Positions 44,640 through 58,319 of a stretch of DNA of 64,000 nucleotides are shown here, piece by piece. Source of the stretch: Eriocheir sinensis (Eukaryota; Arthropoda; Malacostraca; Decapoda; Varunidae). The DNA is taken from assembly GCF_024679095.1 (NCBI RefSeq), contig NC_066571.1, positions 4,716,783 through 4,780,782 of the forward strand, in the 5' to 3' direction. A program made the translations under genes and the position numbers. The notes beneath the pieces are model-generated. The model made no database searches. It saw only the letters and a program-made list of their open reading frames with translations, and had not been told where the DNA came from. The stretch's first letter is position 1. Each line of letters starts with the position of its first letter.

Positions 44640-46400
44640 TGCTGGGTGTATATTATGATGGTTCGTTTTCCTTTGTTTTCTTAGCCTTTTCTTCTTCTTC
44701 ATGTGAGTTTTTGTTTTGTTTTTTGTCTTGTTTCCTTGTTTTGTTTGTTTTTCTCGGTTTGTTTTTCTTTTTTCTTTCTGTTTGTTGTATTTTTTTCTTC
44801 TTCTTGTGGTTCTTCTTTTCTCTTTTTCAATTTTCTTTTTTTTTCTTTTCCAATATTTTCCTGTTATTTGACTTCGTTTTTCATATTTTTTGTCATCTTT
44901 TTTTTCTTTATTTTTCTTCCTTTCTGTCGTCGTTTTTTTTCTCGTTGTGATTCTTCATTTTCTGTCTTTCCTCTTTCATTTTTTTTTCACTTTCTTTCCT
45001 ATACTTTTTTCTGTTGTCTTCGTTTTCTACATATTTGGTGATCTGTTTTCTTTTTCTTCTTCTTTTCTGCCGTCTTTTTCTCGTTGTGATTCTTCGTTTT
45101 TCCCTTTCATTTTTTTTCACTTTCTTTCCTATATTTTTTTCTGTTGTTTTACTTCGTTTTTTTCAAATATATATTTTTGGGGATCTTTTTTTCTTCGTTG
45201 TTTTGTTATTTTTTTCCTATCGAGGTCATTTGCTTTCTTGTTTTCGTATTTTATTTTCTCTCTTTGTTTATTTCTTTTGATACTTATTGCTTCGTTTACC
45301 TTGTTTTTCTTTTTTCTACATATTTTCCGTGTTTTTTTGTTTGGTTTCCTTTTACAATATTTTCGTCGGTGTTTTATACAATATTTTCGAGGAGGATTTT
45401 TCTTCTTTTTTCTTTGTGTCTTCCAACGATAACCTCCCTATTTTTTCCAACTTTTCATTTGCTTTTCATATTTTTCTCTGTTAATTACTTTCCTTCTCTA
45501 TGTTTCTTTTCCTCGTTTTTCTCCACTGTCTTAATTTTTTTGTCTTGTTTTTTTCCCACTTTTCATTTGTGTTTTCGATATTTTTCTGTTAATTACTTTC
45601 TTTCTCTATTTCTTTTGCTCTTTTTCCTTCAATTTGTTTCTTTTTTTTGTGTGTTGTTCCGTGTCTTGCTCTAGTTCATGTCTTTTCTTCATTCTCAAGT
45701 ATTTTTTTTATTTTTCTTATTTTCTTACTAAGCTCTAACTTCGGTTTACCTGCCACTCTTATTTACATATTGCTGTGCGTTGATATTTTGTTTCTGTTTT
45801 CGTTCACATCCTTTACTCTCGTTCGTGTTTTTTCTTATTTTCTTTTAATTCTCGTTGAGGATTTCGTCTTTAATCTCCTTTTTCAAGACTGTTTTTTTTC
45901 CTGTCTTCCTTTCTTCTTTTTCTTAGTTTCTTCTTTGTTTTGTCTTTATTCTCCCTTTTCTGTCTGTTTTTTCCTATCCTCTTTTTTTTCTTTAATAGTT
46001 TCTTCTTTGTTTTGTCTCTATTCTCCTTTTTCTGTCTGTTTCTTCCTATCTTCCTTTCTTCTTTTTTCTTAGTTTCTTTTTTGTCTCGTCTTTATTCTCC
46101 CTTTTCTCTGTTTTCTTCCTATCTTCCTTTCTTCTTTTTCTTCGTTTCTTCTTTGTTTCGTCCTTATTCTCTGTTTTCCTTTCATCTTTTCCCTCTTTCC
46201 TGTTTGCTTTTCTTCCTTTCTTTATTTCTCGTTCAGGGTTTCTTTTTTATTGTTTGTTTTCTTTTCTGTTAGTCTAAAAAATCGTTCTCGGCGTCAAAAC
46301 AATGTTCTTTTTACTTTGAAACTTTTATATAATTTATTGAATAAGTTATGTGTATATATTTTTGAAGGTTTAAGTCGGTATTAACATATTTTTCCCGTTA
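44640..46400. repeat. 1.7-kb T/C-rich (polypyrimidine) tract
   Basis: Plus strand is dominated by TTTTCTTT-like runs, with degenerate repeats (TTCTGTCGTCGTTTTTTTCT and relatives). All Phe/Leu/Ser ORFs are artefacts. The CRAL-TRIO 3' UTR presumably ends in it, but I see no clear AATAAA near the stop. Confidence 0.85.
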
Positions 46401-46403
<3 letters not shown>

Positions 46404-46484
<81 letters not shown>

Positions 46485-46531
46485 ATATCGTTTTTCCTCT
46501 TATCTTTCTTCATTTTCTTTATTTGTTTATT

Positions 46532-46588
<57 letters not shown>
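46404..46588. repeat. Two (CT)n microsatellites
   Basis: CT arrays at about 46404-46482 and 46533-46588. Confidence 0.97.
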
Positions 46589-46590
<2 letters not shown>

Positions 46591-46711
46591 ATGACGTGCT
46601 AATAATCGCGCTGCATTATTTATTTATTGCACTATTTAAAGTTTGCATAAAAATTAATTCTCAAAAACGATATGTGGATTTTCATCGTAAATAACCTTGG
46701 CAATGAGAGAA

Positions 46712-47330
<619 letters not shown>

Positions 47331-47354
47331 TTTACTTATATTGCAAGGGAACAT

Positions 47355-47715
47355 TCTCTCCTCGTCCTCCTCCTCCTCCTCCTGCCGCTCCTCCTTCTCC
47401 CCTTCACTTCCACTCGTCTTCCTCCTCCTCGTTATCCTCCACCTCCTTCAACTCCTCTTCCTCCTCCTCCTTCCTCCTCTTACTCTTCCTCCAACTCCTT
47501 CTCCTTTCACATGCAGACTTCTTTATCCTCCTCCTCCTCCTCCTCCTCCTCCTCCTCCTCCTCTTGTTTTTACTTTCCCCGTCTTTATATTTTTTTTGTT
47601 TTTCCTCTCGTTCTTGTTCTTATCCTCCTCCTCCTCCTCCTCCTCCTCCTCCACCTCCTCTTCTTCTTTCTCCTTCTCTTCTTCCTCCTCCTCCTCTTCC
47701 TCCTCCTCTAATGCC
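47355..47715. repeat. TCC-rich pyrimidine tract
   Basis: Arrays of TCC with TTC interruptions. It flips to homopurine sequence after about 47,815. Confidence 0.93.
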
Positions 47716-47815
47716 TTATACATGTTACCTCGTCTCAAAGGAATATGTGAAAAAATACGTGAAAGAAAACGAAGTCAGAACAAACAAACAAACAGACAAA
47801 CAAACAAGAAAGCCC

Positions 47816-48940
47816 GACTCCGATGCAGATCAAGGGAGAAAGGAAGAAGAAAACGGAGGAGGAGGACGAGGAGGAGGCGGCGGATCCATGAAGTGAGACG
47901 AAAGGAGAGACATTGAGAAGGAAAAAAAGGTAAAAAGAATGGAAAGAAGGAGGATAAAGAGGAAGAAGAGGAGAAGGAGGAGGAGGAGAAGGAAGAGAAG
48001 GGAGAGAAAGGAAGGAGAGGAAGATAATAAAGAGAAGGGAAGTGAACGAAAAGAAGCATTTGGGAACGAAAAAAATGGAAAAAAAGAGAAGAAAAGAAGA
48101 AGGCGAAAGAGAAGAGGAGAAAAAAGAGAAGGAAGAGATAAGAGAAAATGAAAAGATGAAAGAGATGAAAGATTAGGATGAGAAAGAAAGGAAAAGAAGA
48201 GGAAGAAAAAGAAAGAAGGAAAGAAGGGAGGAAACGTAAGTGGTGAGAAAGAACAAATAAAAGAAAACGAAAGAGAAGAGGAAAAAAGAGAAGGAAGAGA
48301 TGAAAAAGAAAATGAAAAGATGAAAGAGATGAAAGATTAGGATGAGAAAGGAACGGAAAAAAAGGAAGAAAAAGAAAGAAGGAAAGAAGGGAGGAAACGT
48401 AGGAGGTGAGAAAGAAGAAATAAAAGAAAACGAAAGAGAAGAGGAAAAAAGAGAAGGAAGAGATGAAAAAGAAAATGAAAAGATGAAAGAGATGAAAGAT
48501 TAGGATGAGAAAGGATCGGAAAAAAGGAAGAAAAAGAAAGAAGGAAAGAAGGGAGGAAATGTTGGAGGTGAGAAAGAACAACAACAACAAAAAAAGAATG
48601 GTAAAGAAAACACAGTGTACAGGAAAGAAGAAAAAAAAAGAGAAGGAAAAAGGCGAGAGGAAAAATCGAGGAATTGAGAAAAAGGAGACGGAGAAAAAGA
48701 AGATGGAACAAAGACACGAATAGGAGAAAAAAAGAGGAAAGAGGAAAAAAAAAGAAGGAGAAAGAAGAAGAGGGAAAAAGGACGAAGAAGGAGAACGAAA
48801 TGATTAGGTAAGAAGACGAAGAAGAAGAAAGATAATGAAGATGAAAGATATATAGAAAAAGATGAAAAAAAGAAAAATAAGATAAAGTAAAAGAAGAAAA
48901 GAAGAGGAAGGAATCGTGGAGAGAGTAAAATAGCCTCAAA
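47816..48940. repeat. Homopurine tract with about 165-bp tandem repeats
   Basis: AAGATGAAAGAGATGAAAGA, TTAGGATGAGAAAG and GGAAGAAAAAGAAAGAAGGA recur at about 48150, 48320 and 48480. ORFs over 200 codons here are artefacts. Confidence 0.9.
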
Positions 48941-48945
48941 ATCGG

Positions 48946-49057
<112 letters not shown>

Positions 49058-49689
49058 AAAGTGTGGACATGATAATAAAAACGGTCGTACATTCAGAACT
49101 GGAAACGAAGGAGGAAGAATAAAGAGGAGGAGGAGGAGGAGGAGGAGGAGGAGAAGGAGGAGGAGGAGAATAAAGAGGAAAGAACGACGGAAGAAAAGTA
49201 AAAAGAAAAGAAGAAGAAGAAGAACAAGAAGTAGAAGAAAAATATGAATAAGAAATAGAAGAAAAAGATAACGAAGAAAAATAAAGAAAAAAAACAATAA
49301 CAACAATAAGAAGAACGAAAGGAAAGAAAAAAAGGAAACCGAGAAAACGATAAAGAAAACAGCAAAAAATACATAAAAAAACGAAAAGAAAGAGAGAGAA
49401 AGAGAAGGGAAAGGCAAACAAACAAACAAACAAACAAAAAAAAAAAGAACAGAGAAACAAACGTATAAACACATTCTCAACTCGACACCATATTCCTGTT
49501 TCATGATTCTGACGTCTATTGTTTCACTTATACTCTCAAAGGTTCCGATTCCCTTCTGATCCTCCTTAGTCTCGTTCCGATTACCTGTCCAGCGGATTAA
49601 CACGAAAACGATGGGATCAACACATAGGATTGGAGTTACATTAGAACATTCACCTTTACCCTTCTCTACCTCCTCCTTTATCAATATTT

Positions 49690-51530
49690 CTACTCTTCCT
49701 TCCCTCTGTAATGTTTTATTTTCTCTCCCTTTTGATCTATTTTAATCCTCATATTCTTAATTTCTCTTTATCTGGTTATCAATTTTCTCTGCTTCCCTCC
49801 TCCACTTCCTCCTTTATCAATATTTCTACTCTTCCTTTCTTCTGTAATCTCTTAATCTCCCCTCTTCCCTTTATTTTACTTTCTATAATGATTTTTCTAT
49901 CGTTAATTTCTCTTCATTTTTACATCTGGTTATCAATCTTTCTCTTTTCCCCTTGTTTACCTCATTCTTTATCAATATTTCTACCCTTCCTCTTTTTCTG
50001 TAATCTCTTAATCTCTACTTTCTATAATAATTTTTCTATCGTTAATTCCTCTTTATCTTCACATCTGGTTATCAATCTTTCTCTTCTCCCCTTCTTTACC
50101 TCCTTCTTTATCAATATTTCTACTCTCCCTTCTTTCTTAATCTTGAAATCTCTCTCCCTCTTCTTCTACTTTCAATATTAATCCTCCTGTTCTTAATTTT
50201 TCTATCTTCTCATCTGGCTGTCAATCTTTCTCTTCTCTTCTCCTCTACCTACTAATTTATTTTCTCTTTTTCCTTTCAAATTATCTATTCCCCTTTTCCG
50301 TTCTTCATTAATCCTTTTGTTCTTGTTTTTTCTTTATCTCTTTATCTGGTTATCAAATTTTCTCTATTCTCTTTTCCACCTTTATATTTCTACTCCTCTT
50401 TCCTTCTGTAATATTGTAATCTCTCTCCCTCTTATTCTGCTTTCAACATTAATTTTTCTATTCATATTTTCTTTCAATCTTCTTCTTATCTGTTCTTCTC
50501 TCCTCTTCTCTTTCTGTTAGTTTTATCTTCTTCATCAATATTTCTACTCTTCTTCCCTTTATCAATATTTCTACTCTTCTTCCCTTTATCAATATTTCTA
50601 CTCTTCTTCCCTTTATCAATATTTCTACTCTTCTTCCCTTCAGTAATAACGAAATATCTGTTCTACTTTCTATATTTAACTTCCTGATCTAAATTTCTCT
50701 TTATCTTCTCATTTATCTGTCAATCTTCCTCTTGTTTTTTCAATTTTTTTCTCTTCCTTTCTTTATTAATCTCGTAATCTCTCCTTCTTCTTCTTCTTCT
50801 TCTATTTTCTTTGCTAATTTTCCTATTATCACTTTTCCTTAATTTCCTCATATTCATTTTTTTCTCTTTTCCTCTTTTCAATTAACTGTTTTTTCTTGTC
50901 TTTCTTCTTTTCGTAATCTCGTAACTTATCCTTTTCCTCTTCTTCTACTTTCCTTATTAATCTTCCTTTTCTTATTTTTTCTTTATCTCCTTTCCTGTTT
51001 ATCACTTTCATCTCCTTTTCCGTTTATTAACCTTTTGCTTCTCCTTTCTACTCCTTCCTTTCGTAATCTTGTAATCTCTCCTCTTTCTCCTCTCCTACTT
51101 TCATTAATAGTCCTCCTCTTTTTCCTTCCTCTTTATCTCTTTTATTTCCTCTTTTTCTCCTTTCCCATTTATTTTTTCTCATTTCTTCTTCTTCCAACTT
51201 TTTTTTCTTTCTCTATCATTCTCTCTGCTTGCTTCCTTTTCTTTCTTGTACTCACTCCTCCTCTCTCTATCTCTCTTTCTCTTTTATTTTCTCTCTTTCC
51301 ATCTGTTCAGTTCTTCTTCCTTCCTTTCTCTCTTACTTCCTTTTTATATCAGTCTTTCTCTTCGTCCTTTTTATCAGCCTCTATCTTCATATTTTTCTCT
51401 TTCCACCTTTACCTTGCTCCTTCTCCTCTGCTTATTTCTTTCCCCTTACTCCACCTCTTTCCTTCTCCTCTTCCTCCTCCTCCTCCTCTTTATTAGCAAT
51501 TCTCTTCATCTTGCCTCCATTCGCGACGGT
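49690..51530. repeat. 1.8-kb polypyrimidine tract with about 130-bp and 27-bp repeats
   Basis: TCAATATTTCTACTCTTC recurs throughout, most compactly at 50535-50640. No ORF is credible. Confidence 0.88.
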
Positions 51531-51574
51531 CTCTTTATAGAACTTTATTCCTATCTTTCTTTCACCTTCCCTTT

Positions 51575-51765
51575 CACTACCTTACTCTTTTCGAAGGCTG
51601 GCGCTATGATAAAACTATGACTCTTCTTTCTCATTGCTTTCCGTCTCTTTAGCTTCATGCTCACTCTCTTTTCTTCTTTCTTCGTCTCCTTTCCTTCCTT
51701 AACTCTCTTTCGAATGCTCGCCGCTGGTATGGAACTGTGACCTTTCTTTCACGATTCAATTTCTC
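51575..51765. repeat. About 120-bp tandem duplication
   Basis: CTTTTCGAAGGCTGGCGCTA with AACTATGACTCTTCTTTC, and CTTTCGAATGCTCGCCGCTG with GAACTGTGACCTTTCTTTC. Confidence 0.7.
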
Positions 51766-51844
51766 CGTCTATAGATAGTTTTGTCTTTCCGTTTTGTTTT
51801 ACTTGGGTTTGTTACTGCTTTCCAAATGTCACTGTTGAGATGAT

Positions 51845-53240
51845 GAGAAAGGAGGAGGAGGAGGAGGAGGAGAAAAACTTGTGCATAGGAGCGAATCAAG
51901 GAGAAATCTGTGTAACGTGAATGTGGTTATATAGCCAGGCGGTAGAAGTGAAAAGAAAGAAAGAGAAAATAGAAGGGAAAATAAAGGAGAGAGACCGACA
52001 ACTATGTAATGTGAAATAGTTAATTACTAGAAGAAAATTAAATATGAAAAAAGGGGAAAAAATCGAGAGAAAAGAAAAGACTGGAAACTATGTAATGCTG
52101 AAGAGAGAGAAAAAAGTTGAAGTAGAAGAAAAGTAGTAGGAAGGTAAGTAGAAAGAAGTAGAAGAAAATGAAAGGAAAGAAAAGAGAAAAGGGAGACCGG
52201 AAACTTTGCAATATTAAAGAGAAAGAAAGAAAAGTAGGAGTAAAAGTAAAGTAGAAGGAAAGAGAAGCAGAAAGAATTAGAGAGAAGTAGAAAAAAATGA
52301 AAAGAAAGAAAAGAGAAAAGGAAGAACGAAAACTATGTAATGTTAAAGAGAAAGACAGAAGAAGTAGAAGTAGAAGAAAAGTAGAAGAAAAAAAGCAGAA
52401 AATGTATTAGAAAGAAGTAGAAGGAAAGGAAAAGAAAGAAAAGAGAAAAGAAAGACAGGAAACTATGTATTGTTAAAGAGAAAGAAAAAGTGGAATTAGA
52501 AGAAAAGTAGAAGAAAAAAAGCAGAAAAAATATTAGAAAGAAGTAGAAGAAAAAGGAAAAGAAAAAAAAGTAAAGGAACAGGAAAGTTTGTAATGTAAAA
52601 GAGAAAGAAAAAGTGGAATTAGAAGAAAAGTAGAAGAAAAGAGAAACAGAAAGAAGTGGAAAGAAGCAGAAGAAAAGGAAAAGAGAAGAGAAAAGGGAGA
52701 GTGGAAGCTTTGCACGTGAACTGAGAACCATGAAGTGTAGAACGTAAGCCAGATTATATAAAAAAAGAAAAAAAAATAGGAAGAGGAAAAGAGTAAAAGA
52801 AAACAAATGATAACTATTCGCAATGGAGAAACAAAACATTAAATCTGCCTTGAGAGAAATGACTTGCAAAAATGAATAAATAAATAAACAAATAGATAAA
52901 TAAATGAATGAAATGAATACAAGAAAAAAAATCAGAAATAAGTAAAAAAACAAACAAACTACAAGCGCAGGACGAACAAAACACTAAAATCTGCTTATAC
53001 GAAAATTCATCTGTAAAAAAATAAAACAAGAAAAGAAAAAAAGAAGAAAAAAATGGTGAAGAAAAACTTATACTGGAAAACAAAACCAAATTTCTTGCCG
53101 AAGCCGATCTGGGGAAAAAAAAAGAAAGAAAAATATGAAACAAAATCACTCTTAGTCGGATTGACATCACAAAACAAAAAAAATAACTCAAAAAAACAGA
53201 CAAAAAAGAAATTCACGAGAGGAAGACAACGCTCACGAAG
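51845..53240. repeat. Homopurine tract with about 115-bp tandem repeats
   Basis: GGAAACTATGTAATGTTAAA, GAGAAAGAAAAAGTGGAATT and AGAAAGAAGTAGAAGAAAA recur from about 51960 to 52700. Confidence 0.88.
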
Positions 53241-53254
53241 AGAGAGAAAAAAAA

Positions 53255-53770
53255 AAAGAATTACAGAAAGAGAAGAGAGGAAGAAAACATGCGAAGAGAG
53301 AACAAAAGAATTAGAGAAAGAGAATAGAGGAAGAAAACATGCGAAGAGAGAACAAAAGAATTAGAGAAAGAGAATAGAGGAAGAAAACATGCGAAGAGAG
53401 AACAAAAGAATTAGAGAAAGAGAAGAGAGGAAGAAAACAGCAAAGAGAGAACAAAAGAATTAGAGAAAGAGAAGAGAGGAAGAAAACAGCGAAGAGAGAA
53501 CAAAAGAATTAGAGAAAGAGAATAGAGGAAGAAAACAGCGAAGAGAGAACAAAAGAATTAGAGAAAGAGAATAGAGGAAGAAAACAGCGAAGAGAGAACA
53601 AAAGAATTAGAGAAAGAGAAGAGAGGAAGAAAACATGCAAAGAGAGAACAAAAGAATTAGAGAAAGAGAATAGAGGAAGAAAACATGCAAAAAGAAAACA
53701 AAAGAATTAGAGAAAGAGAATAGAGGAAGAAAACAGCGAAGAGAGAAAAAAAGAATTAGAGAAAGAGAAG
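53255..53770. repeat. About 51-bp tandem repeat, about ten copies
   Basis: Unit GAACAAAAGAATTAGAGAAA, GAGAATAGAGGAAGAAAAC, with ATGCGAAGAGA or AGCGAAGAGA. Pure purine except at a few positions. Confidence 0.95.
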
Positions 53771-54169
53771 AAAAAAAAGAGAAAAGATGCGAGATGAAAA
53801 CTGATCTAAAAAAAAACCCCGCAAAAAAACAAAAAAACTGAAAAAGAAACAGAAACGAAAGAAAAAGAAAAAAAATCGCAAGATGGGAAAAAAACACCAC
53901 CATTAAAACTACTTATATGAAAATCGATCTATATGAAAAACGAAACCGAAGCAAAAGAAAAAAGAAAGAAAAAGGAAAATCCAGAGCGAAGGAAAAGAAA
54001 AAAAAAGGAAAAAAAAACGCTCTTAACCGGTCTGAAAAAAAGAAAAAAAAAGAAAGGTGAGAGAGAGAAATAAAACAGGAATAAAGAAAAGATAAATAGA
54101 AAGAAATAGAAAAGAGGAAATTAATATAAGAAAAGTGGAGAATTAATACAGGGTCAAGAACAGGAAGGG

Positions 54170-54190
54170 GGGGGGGGAGAGAGAGAGAGA

Positions 54191-54250
<60 letters not shown>
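54170..54250. repeat. G-run then (GA)n microsatellite
   Basis: GGGGGGGGG followed by about 35 GA units with one GT. Confidence 0.97.
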
Positions 54251-54252
<2 letters not shown>

Positions 54253-54519
54253 AGTGACAACGAGGCACTGGAGGAGGAAAGGAGAGGAAGAAAAGATAAA
54301 AGATAAGGAATGTGACAAACGCAAAAAAAAAAAAAAAAATGAAGAGAGAAAAGATAAAAAGAGCGAAAGAGATAGAAGAAAGATTAAGAAAATATTAGTG
54401 AGGGAAATGTTCGTTACAGCAAAGAATGAGAAGGATGAGGAGGAAGACGAGAAAGAAGAAAAAACAATAAGTATGAGAATTGAAATAAGACGCAGAACAA
54501 AACCATAAAACATAAAACG

Positions 54520-55640
54520 AAAATGCGGGAAAGGAGAATAAGAATAACGAGGGTAAGAAGGAAAAGAAGGATTGAAGCGTATGAGGAGGAGGAAAAGAAG
54601 TAGGAAGAAAAGGAGGAATACATAGGAATAAGAAAATTATGAAAATATAAATAAGAATAAGAAGAACAAGAAATGGAAAATGAAAACGAAAATGCGGAAA
54701 AGGAGAATAAGAATAACGAGGGTAAGAAGGAGAAGAAGGATTGAAGCGCATGAGGAGGAGGAGGAGAAGGAGAGGAGGAGGTTGAGGAAGAAAAGAAGGA
54801 ATACATAGGAATAAGAAAAGTATGAAAATATAAATAAGAATAAGAAGCAGAACAAGAAGTGCAAAATGAAAACGAAAATGCGGAAAAGCAGAATATGAAA
54901 GAACAGGAGAAGAAAAAGGAACAAAAAGAGAAAAAAGAAGTATGAGAAGGGGTAGAAGGAAAAGCAGAAATATAAGAAGTAGGAGGAGAAGTATGAGTAG
55001 ATGAAGTAAGAGAAACATAAAGGGAGGAAGGAGAAAGAGAAGAAGGGAAAGAAGAAGAGGAAGGAAAAAAAGGAGGGGTAGCAGAAGAAGGAGAAAGAAG
55101 AAGTAGTTGAAGAAGAGGAACAAGAACAAGAACTACAAGAAAAAGAAGACGCAGAAGAGAAGAACGAAAAGGAAAAGAAACAAATATGAAAAGAACTAGA
55201 AGAAGAAATAGAAGGAGTAAGATAAGGAAGGCTACGAAGAAGGAGATAGAAGAAAAGAAGGAGAACAGAAAGAGAAGCAGTGGAAATAGGAGAATAAGAT
55301 AAAAAAAAACAAGAAAAAGGAGAAAGAAAAGAAAGAGAAGGATAATGAGGGGTGTCTGACTAACTGGGTGGCTGACTAAACAGGAAGAAGAAGAAGGAGT
55401 AGGATAAGGAAAAGATAAAGAAGAAGAGGGAGCAGAAAGAAGAGGAAGAGAAAGAGAAGGATAATAAAGAAGATGGCTGTGTGGTTTACTGGCTGGCTGA
55501 CTAAACAGAAAGAAGACGAAGAAGTAGAAGTAGAAGATGGAAAAAAATAAGAAAGAGGAATAAGAAGGAAAAAGAGAGGAGGAATGAGGGTAAGAAGGAG
55601 GGTGGCTGTCTGGCTTAGTGGCTGGCTGGCTGAACAGAAA
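54520..55640. repeat. Homopurine sequence with about 175-bp tandem repeats
   Basis: GGAGAATAAGAATAACGAGG and GAAGGATTGAAGCG.ATGAGG recur at about 54533 and 54704 and partly near 54880. A second repeat with TGGCTG.CTGGCTTA.TGGCTG occurs at about 55360, 55480 and 55605. Confidence 0.85.
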
Positions 55641-55734
55641 ACTTAACTCACGGACGTAAAAATAACAGGCAAAGTTTTATTAGTTTCATATGCGTGAGGG
55701 TGGAGGAAAGTTTGGTGTTAGACGCGTAATGGAA

Positions 55735-56640
55735 GCACCACCACCACCACCACCATCACCACCACCACCACCACCACCACCCTCATTATACCGTCATCAT
55801 TATTGTAACACTGATATTCCTTCTTCCTTTTGCATTTTGTATTTTTTCCCCTCCTCATCACCACAACTACCATCATCACCATCACCATCATGACCACCGC
55901 CTTCACTATTACTGTCATCATTATTGTAACACTGATATTCCACCTTCCTTTTGCATTTTGTATTATTTTATTTTCCTCTCTTAATACCATCATCACTATC
56001 ATCACCACCATCACCACCACCACCATCACTATAATCGTCATCATTATTGTTAAACTGATATTCCTTCTTCTTTTTGTATTTCGTATTTTCTCTTTTCCTC
56101 TCTTAACACCATCATCACTATCATCACCATCACCACCATCACCACCACCATCACTATTACTGTCATCATTATTGTAACACTGATATTCCACCTTCCTTTT
56201 GCATTTTGTATTATTTTCTTTTCCTCTCTTAACACCATCATCACTATCATCACCATCATCACCACCATCACCACCACCACCATCACTATAATCGTCATCA
56301 TTATTGTTAAACTGATATTCCTTCTTCTTTTTGTATTTCGTATTTTCTCTCTTCCTCTCTTAACACCATCATCATTTTCATCACCATCATCATCACAACC
56401 ACCATCACTATCACCACCACAATCACCATCACCCTCACTATTACTGTCATCATTATTGTAACACTGATATTCCTTCTTCTTTTTGCATTTCGTATTTTCT
56501 CTCCTCCTCTCGTAACACCATCATCACTATCATCGCCATCACTATCACCACCACCCTCACTATAACCATCATCATTATAGTAACATTAATATTCTTCCTT
56601 CCTCTATATTTTCTTTTTTTGAGTTTTATTAATTTCTCGT
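55735..56640. repeat. About 125-bp CAT/CAC-cored tandem repeat, about seven copies
   Basis: A well conserved part, ACTGTCATCATTATTGTAAC followed by ACTGATATTCC, alternates with variable (CAT/CAC)n arrays. The complex part is more conserved between copies than the microsatellite part. Confidence 0.9.
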
Positions 56641-56855
56641 AGCATCGTCACCATCACCATCACCACCATCACCATCATTATATCACTATCACTGCGCTAT
56701 CATTATCCTCCTTCCTCTATTTCTTTATTAATTTATGTCCCTCTTCTTCCTTCTTTCTTTCTTCTTCTACCATCATCAACATCATCAGTACTACATTAGC
56801 GTTATTATCCTTTGTCCACTCCTTCTTTCTGTCCTTTTTTTTAATTCTTTTTTAT

Positions 56856-56892
<37 letters not shown>

Positions 56893-57511
56893 TCTATTTT
56901 CTTCTTGCGTTCATCCTCTTTCTATCTATAATTATTCACTCACGAATCTAATCTAACTTCCACATACATTTTTTCTCTCTCTTACACGGACTATATTTTC
57001 CCTTGTTCTTCCTTCGGTTATTCTCTCTTCCTTTCTAATTACTTATCCACTACCTAATCTAACTTCCACACACATTCTTTGGCACTCACACCAGCGCACC
57101 CACACCCACATGCACCCACACACACACGCTCCACCAACACACGAGTGCCTGTTCATAAGTCTTCCGGCTCTCCGATGAACGTATGAAGGGAGTCGTGAGT
57201 TACTATTCCGCCCTTGTTATTGCATCGACCGGCGCTTGTTTTACGTGGTGGCATCTGGCGCGTTCCCGATACTTCTAAGGTGACCCGGCGATAGTGAGGG
57301 CCGTGAGGGTCTGTCTTCACGGGTGGATGAAGTGGTAGTAATGGTGATGATAATGGTGGTGGTGGTGATGATGGCCGTGTACTAGGAAGAGAGAGCGTTG
57401 TGGTGGTGAGTGAGTTATGTGAATGAAAGGTTGGTGTGAGGTGCCTGATTTTTGCTTTTTTTAAGGGTGGTTGTGAGGTATGTGAGTTTGTTGAGGTTTT
57501 GATATGTGGTT

Positions 57512-57570
<59 letters not shown>

Positions 57571-57621
57571 AGTTTGTTTCCTTGTTTGTTTGTGTCTGAT
57601 ACTACAACTACAACAACAATA

Positions 57622-57670
<49 letters not shown>

Positions 57671-57720
57671 TTGCTACTACTACTGATGATGATGATGATG
57701 ATGATGATAACTATGATAAG
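57512..57720. repeat. (GT)n then (ACT)n and (GAT)n
   Basis: GT at 57512-57565, ACT at 57621-57682, GAT at 57684-57708; then an A-rich purine tract to about 58180. Confidence 0.96.
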
Positions 57721-58319
57721 AACAAAAAGAAGAAAATAAAGAGAACACAAAGACGAAGAAAAATAAGGACAACAAGATCAATACGAGGGAGGAGAAAGCA
57801 ATGAATAATAATAATAATAAGCAGAAAAAAACAAGACAAAACATATAAAGAAAACAAAGACGAATCAGAAGAACAATACGAACAAGAAGAAAAAAGCAAA
57901 TAATGATAATAAAGATAAGAAAAAAGACAAAACATAAAGAAAACAGACGAAGAGGAATAAGAACCAGGATAAGAAGAATGCGAACAAGAATTAAAGTCAA
58001 AGAAAACAAAACAAAGACAAAGATTAAGAACAACAAACTAAATACAAACAACAACAAGAAAACGAAAGAAACGAAACAGCAGCTCCTCTTAATTACGACA
58101 AAAAAGAGAGCGAGAGGGAAAAGATAAAGACAGAGATAAAGAAAAAGATACAGGAAGAGAAAAAGAAAAGGAAAACACAGTGGGAACGCTCGCCAAGAAA
58201 CATTACGTACACTTAATGAGCACTAATTAAATATGGTAATGTGTGGTGAGTCTCCAATATGTCATTAATTAATATTTTACGACGTATAGTTAAGGACTCA
58301 TCAGTGACATGGAGAGAGG

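Noticed and set aside
44703..46272. Series of Phe/Ser/Leu ORFs of 88-180 codons
   Set aside because: T/C-rich tract; overlapping frames, no motif.
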